38,024 nt of DNA, taken from positions 1 through 38,024 of the forward strand of contig JAPOSR010000021.1 in the NCBI GenBank assembly GCA_026709625.1. Reading direction: 5' to 3'. The translations under genes and the position numbers were made by a program. Each line of letters begins with the position of its first letter. Within the stretch, counting starts at the first letter, position 1. Shown here in pieces: positions 1 through 8,137 of this stretch. The notes under the pieces were generated by a model. The model saw only the letters and a list, made by a program, of their open reading frames with translations. It did no database searches and was not told the origin of the DNA. The stretch is from Chloroflexota bacterium (lineage in GTDB: Bacteria > Chloroflexota > Anaerolineae > Aggregatilineales > Phototrophicaceae).

Positions 1-63
1 GGATACGCTTGCTTTGCCCCCACCCCAAAAAATGAGGGAGGGACTTGCATACTGCGCAAGCGC

Positions 64-82
64 AGGGAAAAATCCTTTCCCT
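64..82. repeat. short perfect hairpin
   Basis: AGGGAAA at 64-70 and TTTCCCT at 76-82 form a perfect 7-bp stem with a 5-nt loop. Nearby, TTGCCCCC (14-21) and GGGGGCAA (89-96) are also reverse complements and enclose it, as does CTTGC (44-48) with GCAAG (56-60). No T-run follows, so a rho-independent terminator is not well supported. The nested arms suggest a palindromic intergenic repeat or the folded end of an upstream transcript. Confidence 0.4.
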
Positions 83-139
83 CGTTCTGGGGGCAAGGGT
101 CCGGGGGCTTGGCTGCCACATCCACGCATTCACCACTCC

Positions 140-181
140 CTGGCTTGAGATTGCTTTGATCAATCAGCAAGGCAAAGCCAG
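140..181. repeat. interrupted inverted repeat upstream of promoter
   Basis: CTGGCTT (140-146) and AAGCCAG (175-181) are perfect 7-bp arms. Inside them, TTGCT and AGCAA form a second 5-bp stem around a TGATCA-like centre. The element ends about 45 bp before the -10 box at 227. It may be a cruciform, an operator or the 3' end of an upstream transcript; the sequence does not decide. Apart from these hairpins and the promoter, the 288 bases before the first gene show no coding signal. Confidence 0.35.
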
Positions 182-223
182 TATATCAGCGCCGCGCCAT
201 ACTGCTATGCCTGCGCCTGCCTA

Positions 224-232
224 TGCTATAAT
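224..232 (+). promoter_or_regulatory. extended -10 promoter element
   Basis: TG at 224-225, one base, then a perfect TATAAT at 227-232 make an extended -10 box. No convincing -35 lies 17 bp upstream, which extended -10 promoters tolerate. Transcription would start near 239, giving a leader of about 50 nt before the ATG at 289. Confidence 0.6.
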
Positions 233-288
233 CTTATCCGCGTGCCAAAGTCGCCTATTCATCTGCGTTTGTATTGTTGCCGTCCGTC

Positions 289-1665
289 ATGAACAACCTG
301 CCAACCCCCCAAGATTATCTCGATGATTTGCATGCCATCGGCATTGCGCGTCTGTTTTTGCCGCATATCGACCCGCGCGAACGCGCCGCCGGCATCAGAC
401 GCGCCCGCCAAGAGCTGGGCAGACTGCGCGGAGAATTGAGCCTGCAGCGAGACAGCGCAGTCGAACGCGCCGAGGCCCGCTCGCCCGAGTCCATCCGCCG
501 CGCGACAGCCGCCTACAGCCTGCTGCTGCTGCTGCATGAGCAACTGGTCGAAGAAGTTGGCGACCTCGAACGCAGCCTCAGCGCTGGCAAGCCCATGCCT
601 TACAGCTTTGATTTCGGACGCTACATCTTCGGCGACGCGGCAAGTGGCGACTGGTTTATCGGCGGGCAGAGCGAGATTGACGAGTGGCGGCGCATCCAGC
701 AGTTCAAGTCGCGGCTTGACGCCCTGCGCGAGCAAAGCCAGCCAGCGCGCGAGCAGCTGAGCGGTGTTCGCAGCGAGCTCGCAGCTTTGACAACCCAACA
801 CGCAAAACGCCAAACGAAGATTGAGAGCCGTCAGCAGCCCGGCACCATCCGTCTTCAGATCGCTCTGTTGGTCCTGGCTGGCGCGACAAGCGGCATAATC
901 GGCTGGCAATACTGGAACGCCGCCCGCGACTTAAGCGCGGTGGCTTTGGCTTTGTGCGCTGCCTGCGGGCTGTTGATCCCCATTGCGATTTTGAACTGGA
1001 AGAATCCGCGCACGCGCAAACTGGCTCAACAGCGCAAGCTGGAACGGCAAATCCAGCAGGTGCGCGCGCAGGGAAACCAACAGCGGCAAAGCTTTCAACC
1101 GCTCGACTTGCAGATAAAAGCGCTGGAGGTGCATTACAACCGCATGCTGGATGGCTGGGAATCGGCGCGCCTGATCAAAAAACGGCTGGATGGCTTCATC
1201 GAAGAAGCGCAGCCATTGCGAGAGCGCGTCGACGCAATCCGCAGCGAGCTCGAAACCCAGCGGCACCAGCGCGAGACCATGCTCAAAAAACAGGAAAGAC
1301 GTGAGAAACGCGGCGCTTTTGCCCGGCGCATGCTGCTGCATATCATGTTGGTGCTGGCCAGTGGCGCAGTCGGCTTTTATTTTGACTCCATGGACGAGGC
1401 TGATTATGCTGCGGTCATGTATGGACTGGGTGGATTTTGCATTCTGCTGGTGCCCTTGGCGTATATCGACTGGAAGAATCGCAGCGCCAAGCTGGAATCA
1501 AACCTGCGTCAGGTCGAGACGCGCATGCTGCAGCTGCAGACCGAAGGCAAGCAAATCATGAAACGCTATCATCCGCTGGAGCTGCAGATCAAAACCTTGA
1601 TCGCTCAGTACAAGCGCACGCGCGCTGGCATCACGGTGCCGACCGAATCGCAGCCGTTGAACTAA
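289..1665 (+). CDS. internally duplicated membrane coiled-coil protein, function unknown
   Basis: A 458-residue protein of no family I recognise. The N-terminal part (about 1-180) is helical and rich in Arg, Glu and Gln, with a Leu-rich stretch near residue 75. Two hydrophobic hairpins follow, at roughly 190-235 and 345-390. Each is followed by an [N/D]WKN sequence and a basic coiled coil ending in a [P]L[D/E]LQIK motif, so the second half repeats the TM-hairpin-plus-coil unit. No enzymatic motif is visible; a scaffold or sensor role is only a guess. The start is the ATG at 289. A TTG five codons upstream is possible, but neither has a clear Shine-Dalgarno. An extended -10 promoter lies at 224-232. 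The gene stands alone, and its TAA stop overlaps the stop of the convergent sugar dehydrogenase gene. Confidence 0.8.
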   Translation: MNNLPTPQDYLDDLHAIGIARLFLPHIDPRERAAGIRRARQELGRLRGELSLQRDSAVERAEARSPESIRRATAAYSLLLLLHEQLVEEVGDLERSLSAGKPMPYSFDFGRYIFGDAASGDWFIGGQSEIDEWRRIQQFKSRLDALREQSQPAREQLSGVRSELAALTTQHAKRQTKIESRQQPGTIRLQIALLVLAGATSGIIGWQYWNAARDLSAVALALCAACGLLIPIAILNWKNPRTRKLAQQRKLERQIQQVRAQGNQQRQSFQPLDLQIKALEVHYNRMLDGWESARLIKKRLDGFIEEAQPLRERVDAIRSELETQRHQRETMLKKQERREKRGAFARRMLLHIMLVLASGAVGFYFDSMDEADYAAVMYGLGGFCILLVPLAYIDWKNRSAKLESNLRQVETRMLQLQTEGKQIMKRYHPLELQIKTLIAQYKRTRAGITVPTESQPLN

Positions 1666-2864
1666 GCCTGTGGATCGAAGCGATACAGCGCCCCAGCATA
1701 ATCAATGACATAGACTTCGCCCGCTTCGTCTTCCCCAAAACTGCTGATCTCAAATTCTGTGTTCATGATTTCAGCTAGATTCCAGTTGTAGCTACTATCA
1801 CGCCAGCCCGCCCAAATGCGCCCACTGCAAAAGTCGCCGAATAGGTAAACCACCTGTAATGGTGGCATCGCCTCGCCACGATATACGGTGCCACCGGTCA
1901 CTGAGCAGCCAAGCGAATGATCATAAACGAAGAACGGGTCGACAAAATCAAACCCCTGGCTGGTGCGGTTGTCAGAGAAAGGGCTTTGCCCTTCAAACGC
2001 ATTCCAGCCGTAGTTCTTGCCGCCTTCGCTGCTGGCAGACTCGAAGTTGACTTCCTCCCATTGATTTTGCCCGACATCGGCAATATACATATCGCCAGTC
2101 GCACGGTCGAAGCTGAAGCGCCAGGGATTGCGCCAGCCAAATGACCAGATTTCGTCGCGCCCCGTTTCATCGTTGACAAAGGGGTTGTCCGCCGGGATGG
2201 CATAGGGGCTTGCGCTGTCCACATCTATGCGCAGGATGCTACCGAGCAGGGTCTGTCGGTTCTGCCCAGAGCCGAGCGGATCGTCCGCTGAACCGCCATC
2301 GCCCAGGGCGATGTACAGGTAGCCATCGGGGCCAAATTCGATGTGCCCGCCGTTGTGAGTGGCATAGGGCTGGTTCTGCTTGAAGATGATCTGCCCGCTG
2401 TCTGGGTCGGCGCGCTGAGTTTGCCCGGGCCTGACCTGATAACGCGCGACGACGGTGTCGCCAGCAAGGTCGGTATAATTGATGAAGAAGACGCCGTTGC
2501 CCGCATAATCGGGATGAAAAGCCAGCCCCAGCAAGCCCTGCTCGGTATGCCAGTCGGTTAGGGCGCTAGGCGAAACCAAGCCCGAGACATCGAGAAAGGG
2601 ATGTATAGACTTGTCCCCAGCGCGCACGATCCAGATCTGCCCGCTTTGTTCAACAACGAAGAGACGTCCAGAACCATCGCTAGCGTGGGTCGCAAATAGC
2701 GGACGGTTGAAGTCAGACGCGATGGTCGTCAGCTTGATATTGCGGCCTGACGGGGCATTTTCCCTCGTGATTAGGGTATCCGCAGCATTCTCTTGCGCTG
2801 CCGCCGACAGGTTCCCCTGCAGACAGGCGCAAACCAGGAGCAGGGCGATCCCAAATAGTCTCAT
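1662..2864 (-). CDS. PQQ-dependent sugar dehydrogenase (GSDH family), copy 1
   Basis: A 400-residue exported protein of the soluble glucose/sorbosone dehydrogenase family, a six-bladed propeller that oxidises aldose-type substrates with PQQ outside the cytoplasm. Family blocks appear in order: EQGLLGLAFHPDY, NGGHIEFGPDGYLYIALGDG, GQNRQTLLGSILRID, GWRNPWRFSFD (the Arg-Asn pair that contacts PQQ in this family), ADVGQNQWEE, NYGWN and CSVTGG. The first 24 residues are a signal peptide ending near AAA-Q. The start is the ATG at 2864, with GAAGG about 8 nt upstream; an in-frame TTG at 2888 would add eight residues before the signal and is unlikely. It follows copy 2 after 36 nt, so the two are a tandem duplication in one operon. 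Substrate is unknown, and no PQQ synthesis gene is in the window. Confidence 0.9.
   Translation of the reverse strand: MRLFGIALLLVCACLQGNLSAAAQENAADTLITRENAPSGRNIKLTTIASDFNRPLFATHASDGSGRLFVVEQSGQIWIVRAGDKSIHPFLDVSGLVSPSALTDWHTEQGLLGLAFHPDYAGNGVFFINYTDLAGDTVVARYQVRPGQTQRADPDSGQIIFKQNQPYATHNGGHIEFGPDGYLYIALGDGGSADDPLGSGQNRQTLLGSILRIDVDSASPYAIPADNPFVNDETGRDEIWSFGWRNPWRFSFDRATGDMYIADVGQNQWEEVNFESASSEGGKNYGWNAFEGQSPFSDNRTSQGFDFVDPFFVYDHSLGCSVTGGTVYRGEAMPPLQVVYLFGDFCSGRIWAGWRDSSYNWNLAEIMNTEFEISSFGEDEAGEVYVIDYAGALYRFDPQA
1675..1749. repeat. near-identical 75-nt repeat, copy A (3' end of sugar dehydrogenase 1)
   Basis: This stretch matches 2917-2991 at 74 of 75 bases by eye and encodes the conserved C-terminal SSFGEDEAGEVYVIDYAGAL region. 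The rest of the two genes is clearly more diverged, including at silent sites. Confidence 0.9.
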
Positions 2865-2900
2865 GTCCAGCCCTTCGTGTTGTGGCAAATTAGAATCTGC

Positions 2901-4100
2901 TTATATCCCCACTGCCTCGAAGCGATACAGCGCCCCAGCATAATCAATGACATAGACTTCACCCGCTTCGTCTTCCCCAAAACTGCTGATCGACAGATTT
3001 GTTTTCATCAGCTCGATCGTCTGCCAGGCTAAACTGCTGTCGCGCCAAGCCGCCCAGATGCGCCCGGTGCAAAAATCGCCGAAGAGGTAGGCTGCCTGCA
3101 GATCGGCGATGGCGCTGCCGCGATACACATAACCGCCTGTGACCGAGCAGCCGAGCGAGTGGTTGTAGGCGAAGAAGGGCGCGACATGATTCGGCGCGCT
3201 GCCACCGGCGAATAACGTATTGGCTTCGTAGACATTCCAGCCATAATTTTCACCGCCGCGGCTGTCGGCTGGCTGAAAGTTGAGCTCTTCCCATTGGTTC
3301 TGCCCGACATCCGCCAGATACAGGTCGCCGGTCGCTCGGTCGAAGCTGAATCGCCAGACATTGCGCAAACCATAAGCCCAGATCTCATCCAGCGCCGCCG
3401 CATCGTCTATGAACGGATTGTCCAGCGGGACAGCGTATGGGAAAGCGCTGTCGATATCCAGGCGCAGGAGCGTGCCCAGCAGCGTCTGCCGATTTTGCCC
3501 CGCGCCCAATGGATCGTTGGCCGAGCCGCCGTCGCCCAGGGCGATGTACAGGTAGCCATCGGCTCCAAAGTCGATGTGTCCGCCATTGTGATTGGCATAA
3601 GGCTGGTTCAGCCTGAAGAGGATCTGTTCGCTGCTTGGGTCGGCGAGGTAGGGCTGCTCGGGCATCATTTGATAGCGAGCGATAACGGCGTTGCCACCGC
3701 GGTCCGTGTAATAGATGAAGAAGACGCCGCTGTTGGCATAATCGGGATGAAAAGCCAGCCCCAGCAAACCCTGCTCGGTATAGCGCTGGCTGAGCGCGGC
3801 TGGGCTGATTAGCGTCGAGACATCCAGGAAGGGGACAGGTACCTGCTGTCCATCCTCCAGAATCCATATCTTGCCGCTCTGCTCCAAGACAAACAGCCGC
3901 CCCGTGCCATCGCCAGCATGCGTCGCATAGATTGGGCGATGAAAACCTGTTGCCACAGTTGTCAGCTGCATCGCCGCCGCGTCGGGCGGGGCATCACGGC
4001 TGATGATGGCATCCGCGCTTTGCCCAGTGATTGGCAGGCAGAGCAGCAAGGCTAGAATACCGCCGAATATGCGAAATGCCGCGCTTTTTTGGATTGTCAT
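2901..4100 (-). CDS. PQQ-dependent sugar dehydrogenase (GSDH family), copy 2
   Basis: A 399-residue paralogue of the gene just downstream, with the same ordered GSDH blocks: EQGLLGLAFHPDY, NGGHIDFGADGYLYIALGDG, GLRNVWRFSFD, ADVGQNQWEE, NYGWN and CSVTGG. The N-terminus starting at ATG 4100 is a signal peptide (MTIQKSAAFRIFGGILALLL, cleavage near GQSA). The longer frame to 4190 is rejected because it would place 30 charged residues before that signal. The ATG overlaps the TGA of the upstream methyltransferase gene as ATGA, so translation may be coupled, although the two functions have no obvious link. GLRNVWR replaces GWRNPWR of copy 1, and the NYGWN loop differs (VYEANTLFAG against AFEGQSPFSD), so the substrates may differ. 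Role: extracytoplasmic, PQQ-linked oxidation of a sugar-like substrate. Confidence 0.9.
   Translation of the reverse strand: MTIQKSAAFRIFGGILALLLCLPITGQSADAIISRDAPPDAAAMQLTTVATGFHRPIYATHAGDGTGRLFVLEQSGKIWILEDGQQVPVPFLDVSTLISPAALSQRYTEQGLLGLAFHPDYANSGVFFIYYTDRGGNAVIARYQMMPEQPYLADPSSEQILFRLNQPYANHNGGHIDFGADGYLYIALGDGGSANDPLGAGQNRQTLLGTLLRLDIDSAFPYAVPLDNPFIDDAAALDEIWAYGLRNVWRFSFDRATGDLYLADVGQNQWEELNFQPADSRGGENYGWNVYEANTLFAGGSAPNHVAPFFAYNHSLGCSVTGGYVYRGSAIADLQAAYLFGDFCTGRIWAAWRDSSLAWQTIELMKTNLSISSFGEDEAGEVYVIDYAGALYRFEAVGI
2917..2991. repeat. near-identical 75-nt repeat, copy B (3' end of sugar dehydrogenase 2)
   Basis: Partner of 1675-1749 with one mismatch. A second near-identical block shared by the genes starts with GCATAATCGGGATGAAAAGC (about 2505-2550 and 3736-3781). 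Patchy near-identity inside diverged paralogues suggests gene conversion. Confidence 0.9.
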
Positions 4101-5584
4101 GGCTTGGGCTGCTTGTCTTCTATCATAATCAGCTTGCCTGTTCTCGCATGTCTGCCTAGCCGCAATTCTTGCATGAGTCGTTCTCGGCACCAGTTGCTTG
4201 CTTGTTTCAAATCGATAGGATGCTTCCGGGCATTTCGAGCTCCGCCCATTGTCTTGCGCCGCAGCTCAATGAGTGTTGTGCGATCCCCTTTGTCTCGATT
4301 GCAGGGGCTACACAATAGCGCGCGATTATCCAAATGATTATGTCCGCCAGCCGACTTCGGGTTGATGTGGTCAAGCTCTAAGTATCTTGCCCCGCGTTCA
4401 CCATAAAGACTGGCATCAAAATTGCATCCCCAGCAGCGTAGGCCAAACTGATCTACCAGCAGTTTGTGCATCTCTGCGTGCGTAAATACCGACCGATTAT
4501 CAGCGGGGTAGACTTGCTCAAGCACAGGCGCGGCAGTTTCGCCTTCATCCATCCGAATTGGCGGAGAGGCGCGATAGTGTGAATCCTTTTTCGCTAACTG
4601 CATATCAATCCAAGTGGCGAGGCCAGGTCGCGCGCGGATAGCGTCCGCCTCCGCTTTCTTTATCCCAAGCATCCGACAAACAACATGAAACCTTGCGTCT
4701 GTTCTTCGGTCTATGCCGACCCACCTGCGCTTGAGATTGTGCGCGGCAATCATGGTGGTGGCGCAGCCTGCGAACGGGTCGAGCACAAGGTCGCCAGGAT
4801 TGGAAGATGCCTTCACAATCCGCTCATACAGAGCCAGCGGCTTCTGGTCGGGTGAGCCAGTTTTCTCAGTCGAAAAACTTTTTATCATTATTGAGTCAAG
4901 CACATCAGCCGCATTGCAGTTCCAGGTATCCTCCATTGGAATGCCCTTGCCGGTAGGTGGTTTGCCATCCCGGCGCACATATCCTTTTGGATAAGGGATA
5001 TATTCTTTGTTGAATAGCTTGGCAGCCGCTGGAGTCTTCAAGTAGTAGAGAATTGTATCGTGATTTCGTATCCAGCCTCGTTTTTTGGATTTGAAGCCAG
5101 AAATCCATCCGATGCGCCAGATAATTTCATTGCGAAAATTCTTTGCGCCAAAGATTGCATCCAAACACATACGAATATAGGCATTCGCTGTATGGTCGCA
5201 ATGAAGGTACAGGCTTCCGGTTGGTTTCAGCACACGGTGCATCTCAAGCAGACGCACTGACAGGAAGCATAGAAACGCGGCGATATCTTCACCATGGCAG
5301 GTTCGCGTCGCTTGGATGACATCGTACAAGGCTGTATTCTCGTCTTTAATCTCTTCCAGCCAAACAGGATGCACTTCGTTCCACTTCCACTGGTCAGGCA
5401 AAATCCCAGTGTCGCCCCACTTCCAGTTGTCAACATAGAACCCGGCAGAGCCAGCCCGATTCCGCTTTGTATTAAACGGCGGGTCAGTCGCAATCAAATC
5501 AACTGTCTCGGAATTCATGCCGCGCAGCACGAGCAGATTATCGAGTTCATAGATGACATTATCGGGGAAATTTTGTCCTGCCAT
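4097..5584 (-). CDS. beta-class DNA methyltransferase fused to a C-terminal HNH nuclease
   Basis: A 495-residue protein. Motif IV is TDPPFN at residues 33-38 and motif I is LDPFAGCATT at about 268-277, preceded by QKP; this order marks a beta-class amino-methyltransferase (N6-adenine or N4-cytosine). From about 380 a zinc-type HNH domain follows: CWGC (384-387), LELDHINPKSAGG (about 402-414, likely catalytic His406) and LLCSPCNRDKGD (about 423-434). One polypeptide therefore holds modification and a possible nuclease, with no separate restriction subunit alongside. The start is the ATG at 5584, with a GAGG-like site upstream. The 3' end overlaps the next gene as ATGA. Base composition looks lower in GC than the flanking genes, consistent with recent acquisition. 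It could be a restriction-modification enzyme in one chain, or an orphan methylase with a homing-type HNH; target sequence unknown. Confidence 0.88.
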   Translation of the reverse strand: MAGQNFPDNVIYELDNLLVLRGMNSETVDLIATDPPFNTKRNRAGSAGFYVDNWKWGDTGILPDQWKWNEVHPVWLEEIKDENTALYDVIQATRTCHGEDIAAFLCFLSVRLLEMHRVLKPTGSLYLHCDHTANAYIRMCLDAIFGAKNFRNEIIWRIGWISGFKSKKRGWIRNHDTILYYLKTPAAAKLFNKEYIPYPKGYVRRDGKPPTGKGIPMEDTWNCNAADVLDSIMIKSFSTEKTGSPDQKPLALYERIVKASSNPGDLVLDPFAGCATTMIAAHNLKRRWVGIDRRTDARFHVVCRMLGIKKAEADAIRARPGLATWIDMQLAKKDSHYRASPPIRMDEGETAAPVLEQVYPADNRSVFTHAEMHKLLVDQFGLRCWGCNFDASLYGERGARYLELDHINPKSAGGHNHLDNRALLCSPCNRDKGDRTTLIELRRKTMGGARNARKHPIDLKQASNWCRERLMQELRLGRHARTGKLIMIEDKQPKP

Positions 5585-5710
5585 ACCTGCCTCGCAATCA
5601 AATCTTTATGCGCAGCCGCCTGCCACCCATATCGCGCGCACCCGCTTCACAGAAAACATCACAGCCTCGCTCGCCTCGCTACAAGTTGTTTATCCTGTCC
5701 TTTGTCTAGC

Positions 5711-8116
5711 TCAGGCGCGCGCCTTTTGGCTGCGAACCAGGCGATTGAGTATGGCGGCGTTATTGGCGCGTTCGGGCGCGTCGATGCGCTCATCGTTGTG
5801 AATATGCCGCAGGCAACGCAGCAAATGCGCCTCGATGACCAGTTGGCTGCGCGTGCGCGATTTAAGCCAGGTTTCTCCCCAGATCTCGGCAGCCACGCTG
5901 ATGCAGCTCAAGCTTTGTTCGGGCGGCGCGCCATTGATGGCCTGCGGCAGCAGCTCGTCGATCAACTGCCAGCGCATGTCCTGCCATTTGCCCGCGGCGA
6001 TAATCGCGCCAGCAAAGAGCGTCACATTGCGCCAGCGCGCATAATCGTGCTGCAGCAGCGCCACGACATTCTCTGGAAATGTCCAGCCATCCGCGCTGTG
6101 TGGCGACAATCCGGCTGGCATCCGACACTCGTCATAATACTCCAACAGGGCGCAGGCAGCCAGGTATTCCTGAATCGTCAGGTGTGGGAAGCGGTAGAGA
6201 CCGGGCGCGTCGGCAACCAGGATGCCATTGCGAGTCGCCAGATATTCGAGCACATCTTCGATGCCCGCGCCCAATCCGCCGCCCTGCGACTGCTGCTCAA
6301 TCAACTTGTCCAGCAGGCGCGCCCGATTGATGATGGTCGGGTAGCGCTGGTAGCTCTGCTGTTCGGAATGCAGCTCAAACGCGATCAGCTTCAGCGCCGC
6401 TCGCATGCGCTCCAGGTTGATGTTTGCCAGCTTTTCGTGCAGTTTGTCGCCCGGCGAAGGGATATTCCAGCGGTCGAGCAGCTCGACTGTGTGTTCATAC
6501 AGCTCGGCGCGTTTATCGGGCAGTTGCTTGTAGTCTTCGTGAATCAGCGTCAGCAGCGCCAGCATCAGCGGTTGCCGCGCCAGTGGGGTGAGCGCCCCTG
6601 TCTTGCGAATGCTTTTGTAGAGATCCTGCGCCATCAGCGCCGCTTGCTTTTTTGCGACAGGGCGTCCACCCAGCACGCCCGGCCGCGACTCGGCGACATT
6701 GTCATACCAGCGTTCGATATAAGTTTTGACTTGCTGCCAGGAAAATGGCGCTAGCTCAGCGGAAGCGAAGCGGCCCGACAAGCGCCAACGCGCGTCTTGG
6801 CGGTAGGCATAGGTGCGGCTGGTTACGATGATGCGGCAGGTGGGGAAGCGGTCTGCCCAATTTTCAATGATGCGCTGCAAGATGAGACGGTCTTTGGCCG
6901 CATAGACTTCGTCCAAGCCATCCAGCGCCAGCAGGCTGCCATGCGCCGCCACATCCGCTTGCGTCAAATAGCCCTCCAGGTGCTTCGCCAGGCTGCCCGT
7001 GGCGCGCATACTGTAATTCAGCAATGGCTCGGCAGAGGCTTCTTGCAGGCTGCGCGGGAACAGGTCGGGGCTGTTGGCAAAGTCGCGCAGGCTGACATAA
7101 ATCGGCAAGATTGGTCCGTGAATCCACGCTGGACCCAACATCTCGAGCCCTTTGACGCCGTCTTGCTTCTCGGCGCGCGGGTCGCAGGCATAGGCCAGCG
7201 CGGTGATGACAAAGCGGCAAAGCGAGCTTTTGCCCGTGCCGGCCGCGCCCGTGATGACGATGCGTGGATGCGAAGCCACTACCTCGAAAACCGATTCGCG
7301 CACATAGCCCATGTCTTTCTCGATAGCCTGATACCGCCGCGCGTTCAGCTCTTCGATGCCCACGCTGTGAAATTGGCGCTGGTCAGTCCAGATATCGACC
7401 GGCGTATACAACTGGTGCAGCATGGCCGGCGTATGATGCTGAGAAGCGGGATGAATCGTGGTGGTGGGGATATTCCATTCTGTGCGCACTGCTGCCAGGT
7501 AGCTTTTCAGCGCCGCTTTGCTGCCTTGATACTGCTCGGCGACGATATTGACATCCTGCCCGGCGAAGATGACATGCCCGCCAGCCGAGATGCTGCCCGC
7601 CTGCACCCGCACTGCCGATGGATAATCGCGTTGGTCGCGCATGGCTTCCAACAGACTGCGCGCAAAGGCGATCGCTCGTTTGCCCTGCGAAGCCGATCCG
7701 TCCAAGCCGCCAGTCGCCACAATCAGCCAATCCAGCCCGACCAGCTCGTCGCTGGAAAGCTGCTGGGGCGTCAAACAATCGCGCGCCAGTTCTTCGGCGC
7801 TGCGTTCATAGTTGCGGTCGCGATAAATCTCTGTCAGCTTCTTGCTCAGCGGCTCGCAATAACGAACCTTGCGCAGCAAACGCCGCAGCAGGGTCAGCTT
7901 TGTGGCTGGGTTGGGCATAACTGGCGCGAAGACCATCATCACCAGCTTTTGATAGGGCGATTCCAGTGAAGTTTGGTCGGCTTGGTGTTTGAGGCGGCTC
8001 CAGTTGTTCTGCACGAATCCTCGCCAGGCGGCTGGCGAGCCGATGACCGGCTGGCCGGGATTGGCTCGGGCAGCGGCGAGCGCGCGGGATGGTCTCTGGC
8101 GGGGCGGGCGGTTCAT
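5711..8116 (-). CDS. NACHT-family STAND NTPase
   Basis: An 801-residue cytoplasmic signalling NTPase. The N-terminus (about 30-165) is an unrecognised helical domain. A short strand-rich motif, SISAGGHVIFAGQDVNIV (about 175-192), also occurs in the gene just upstream. A linker (YLAAV to YTPVDIW, about 205-243) of the kind seen before bacterial NACHT domains follows. The NACHT core has the P-loop GAAGTGKSS (290-298), Walker B LLALDGLDEV (about 395-404), the sensor-like RIIVTSRTYAY, and a C-terminal winged-helix-type FPHLTIQEYLAA. No sensor repeats are recognised after the NTPase; the tail is about 100 helical residues. It starts 21 nt after the preceding stop and is the last gene of the four-gene operon. 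Such proteins oligomerise on ligand sensing in defence or programmed death; which partner is the effector here is inferred, not shown. About 125 bp with no recognisable gene separate it from the methyltransferase. Confidence 0.87.
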   Translation of the reverse strand: MNRPPRQRPSRALAAARANPGQPVIGSPAAWRGFVQNNWSRLKHQADQTSLESPYQKLVMMVFAPVMPNPATKLTLLRRLLRKVRYCEPLSKKLTEIYRDRNYERSAEELARDCLTPQQLSSDELVGLDWLIVATGGLDGSASQGKRAIAFARSLLEAMRDQRDYPSAVRVQAGSISAGGHVIFAGQDVNIVAEQYQGSKAALKSYLAAVRTEWNIPTTTIHPASQHHTPAMLHQLYTPVDIWTDQRQFHSVGIEELNARRYQAIEKDMGYVRESVFEVVASHPRIVITGAAGTGKSSLCRFVITALAYACDPRAEKQDGVKGLEMLGPAWIHGPILPIYVSLRDFANSPDLFPRSLQEASAEPLLNYSMRATGSLAKHLEGYLTQADVAAHGSLLALDGLDEVYAAKDRLILQRIIENWADRFPTCRIIVTSRTYAYRQDARWRLSGRFASAELAPFSWQQVKTYIERWYDNVAESRPGVLGGRPVAKKQAALMAQDLYKSIRKTGALTPLARQPLMLALLTLIHEDYKQLPDKRAELYEHTVELLDRWNIPSPGDKLHEKLANINLERMRAALKLIAFELHSEQQSYQRYPTIINRARLLDKLIEQQSQGGGLGAGIEDVLEYLATRNGILVADAPGLYRFPHLTIQEYLAACALLEYYDECRMPAGLSPHSADGWTFPENVVALLQHDYARWRNVTLFAGAIIAAGKWQDMRWQLIDELLPQAINGAPPEQSLSCISVAAEIWGETWLKSRTRSQLVIEAHLLRCLRHIHNDERIDAPERANNAAILNRLVRSQKARA

Positions 8117-8137
8117 TGGGCTTTGGACAATCCGCCG

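Noticed and set aside
45..326. 93-codon plus-strand frame in the first 330 bases
   Set aside because: It runs through hairpins and the extended -10 promoter and overlaps the better-supported gene at 289; no coding character.
5294..6754. Long open plus-strand frame opposite the methyltransferase and NACHT genes
   Set aside because: Antisense shadow of two well-supported genes; its residues show no family motif and it bridges two unrelated loci.
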